From the NCBI GenBank assembly GCA_002449535.1, contig DJWZ01000098.1, forward strand, positions 1-14,439: a stretch of 14,439 nt of DNA. The letters run 5' to 3'. The stretch comes from Prevotellaceae bacterium UBA7017 (GTDB taxonomy: Bacteria > Bacteroidota > Bacteroidia > Bacteroidales > Bacteroidaceae). The position numbers and the translations under genes are program-made. The notes beneath the pieces were generated by a model, which searched no databases, was not told the DNA's origin, and was given only the letters and a program-made list of their open reading frames with translations. Of the stretch, positions 13,374-14,439 are shown piece after piece. Position 1 is the stretch's first letter, and each line of letters begins with the position of its first letter.

Positions 13374-13832
13374 ATGAAGGACAGAATTAGGCAGTTGATG
13401 GATGCCCAGCATATGAACCAGCAAACATTTGCAAATTACATAGGAGTTAATACAGCTTCCCTGAGTAGTATTTTTACAGGTCGTACATCTCCTACCCTCA
13501 ATATTGTGAATGCTATAAAGGGAAAATTTCCCAATGTGAATACTGACTGGTTGTTGTATGGATCAGGTGGTATGTTCAATCTCCCCAATGTATCTTCATC
13601 AGGGTCTGCAGCAAGTAGTTCTCCCAGTCTTTTTGATTCTGTCATTATGGCAGATCCACAACCTTTAAAGAATGTTCAGAAATCGCAATTTCCTAATGAT
13701 GATAAATCGCAATCAGGGGTTGTTGATACAGAAAAAAATAAAACTTCGAAGGCTATTGTTCAACCCTCGAAGCATATTGTAGAAGTTAAGATATTCTATT
13801 CAGATGGTACTTTTGAGACCCTCAAGCCTTAG
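13374..13832 (+). CDS. XRE-family helix-turn-helix transcriptional regulator
   Basis: A 152-residue DNA-binding protein. Residues about 1-60 form a Cro/C1-type HTH: QQTFANYIGVNTASLSSIFTGRTSPTLNIVNAIKGKFP, with the recognition helix near residues 26-36, followed by VNTDWLLYGSGGMF, a segment usual in Bacteroidales phage-repressor-like regulators. Residues about 70-130 are serine/asparagine-rich and look disordered. A conserved-looking C-terminal strand pair (VEVKIFYSDGTFETLKP, 136-152) is typical of a Prevotella/Bacteroides group of small XRE proteins. There is no peptidase or ligand domain. It has its own promoter and a palindrome that could serve autoregulation. It is convergent with the GH28 gene, only 3 bp between stop codons. 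The targets are unknown. Confidence 0.8.
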   Translation: MKDRIRQLMDAQHMNQQTFANYIGVNTASLSSIFTGRTSPTLNIVNAIKGKFPNVNTDWLLYGSGGMFNLPNVSSSGSAASSSPSLFDSVIMADPQPLKNVQKSQFPNDDKSQSGVVDTEKNKTSKAIVQPSKHIVEVKIFYSDGTFETLKP

Positions 13833-13835
13833 TAC

Positions 13836-14439
13836 CTATTTCTTTATTGCATTGATGTTTTTATAGGTAAAGCCGTCAACTATTTTCGTATTGAAAGTAG
13901 TGTCATTGGCACGTACTGTGATATTCTCGAAATTGAAGTTTGAGAGGTGATAAACCTCCTCCTGCTGCTTTGCATTAAAGAATACGTTGCAATCAACGTC
14001 ACAGTTTCTCATTGTGATGTGGTCAGAATATGACATCGGCTTGTCCTTGCGTCCCTTTAAATCGTAGAATTGTGTCCAAGGAGCGATGAGGATAAAGTTC
14101 TTTACAGGACCTGTGATATTCTCTACTGTGATGTATTCATAAAGTTGTGGAGTGTCTGGGCGCATCTTTAACCAAAGTAGGTTGTTTGCTTGTGCTGTGA
14201 TGTTGATGCGTCTCAGGATTATATTCTTGCTGTGAACAGATTCTGAACCTAATGTCAGGCATCCATGACAGAAGCCGTACTCACAATCCTCTATGATGAT
14301 GTTTTCGTTGGCACCGTTGCCAATATTCTCTTCTGGTATCTCGATGCCTTTATATTCTTTCTCAAAAGCATCTGCATAAGGACCTTTGCCACCCTTTATG
14401 GCAACAGCATCATCATTTACAGACATATAGCAGTTCTTT
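13836..14439 (-). CDS. Glycoside hydrolase family 28 protein, C-terminal part (5' end outside window)
   Basis: The last ~201 codons of a polygalacturonase-like right-handed beta-helix enzyme acting on pectin. The open frame runs through the window edge (KNCYMSVNDDAVAI...), so the ATG at 14426 is internal and not the start. GH28 motifs are visible: the catalytic Asp pair in VNDDAVAIKGGKG, CHG in GFCHGCLTLGSES (the GHG motif position) and LLWLKMRPD (the position of the RIK motif). Repeated short strands such as NIIIEDC, NIILRRINI, YITVENI, HITMRNC and NFNFENI are the rungs of the helix. The signal peptide and the NTD-type motif would lie upstream. In Bacteroidales such enzymes usually belong to pectin-use loci; no SusC/SusD gene is visible here. 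The substrate is inferred only. Confidence 0.85.
   Translation of the reverse strand, partial: KNCYMSVNDDAVAIKGGKGPYADAFEKEYKGIEIPEENIGNGANENIIIEDCEYGFCHGCLTLGSESVHSKNIILRRINITAQANNLLWLKMRPDTPQLYEYITVENITGPVKNFILIAPWTQFYDLKGRKDKPMSYSDHITMRNCDVDCNVFFNAKQQEEVYHLSNFNFENITVRANDTTFNTKIVDGFTYKNINAIKK

Overview
The window looks like chromosomal DNA of a Bacteroidales bacterium, most likely Prevotella or a close relative. The reasons are five promoters of the Bacteroidetes type (-7 TAnnTTTG with a TTG/TTTG-like box about 20 bp upstream), AT-rich leaders in place of Shine-Dalgarno sites, and families typical of that order: DUF4421, the HU-HIG type of HU, the DUF1015 protein and a gut-type GH28. Genus is inferred from protein resemblance alone.

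Left part (1-3450, + strand): a degenerate replication-type module, made of a DUF3987-like ATPase/helicase-like protein, a CHC2 zinc-finger/Toprim primase-like protein, and an HU-family protein with an acidic, repetitive tail. The primase gene carries four in-frame stretches of repeat DNA of the kind usually seen between genes, including a MITE-like pair of inverted repeats and 7-bp repeats. A 435-bp spacer with 22-bp tandem repeats, a hairpin, a promoter and a ~140-nt leader precedes the HU gene.

Middle part (3485-8013): a DUF4421 outer-membrane beta-barrel candidate on the minus strand is convergent with HU and divergent from a DUF1015-family gene, with one promoter facing each way. A DinF-like MATE transporter (GTG start forced by an in-frame stop) and a guanine deaminase follow. 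The spacers here are built from 7-bp-period repeats, one of which supplies the MATE stop codon.

Right part (8088-12752): a compact co-directional operon of nif3-like, C4 zinc-ribbon coiled-coil protein, agmatine deiminase (aguA), N-carbamoylputrescine amidase (aguB) and DNA polymerase III delta (holA), with gaps of 6-17 bp. It runs from a promoter embedded in GTTTTC/poly-T repeats to a double hairpin terminator. aguA and aguB together convert agmatine to putrescine.

Right end (12753-14439): an AT-rich non-coding stretch with four 17-bp iteron-like repeats, then an XRE-type HTH regulator whose promoter spacer holds a perfect 16-bp palindrome. A convergent GH28 pectinase-like gene is cut off by the window edge.

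No rRNA, tRNA, CRISPR array, integrase or transposase gene was seen. The least ordinary signal is the spread of 7-bp-period repeats with different sequences at different loci, in spacers and inside open reading frames. No new multi-gene system is evident.
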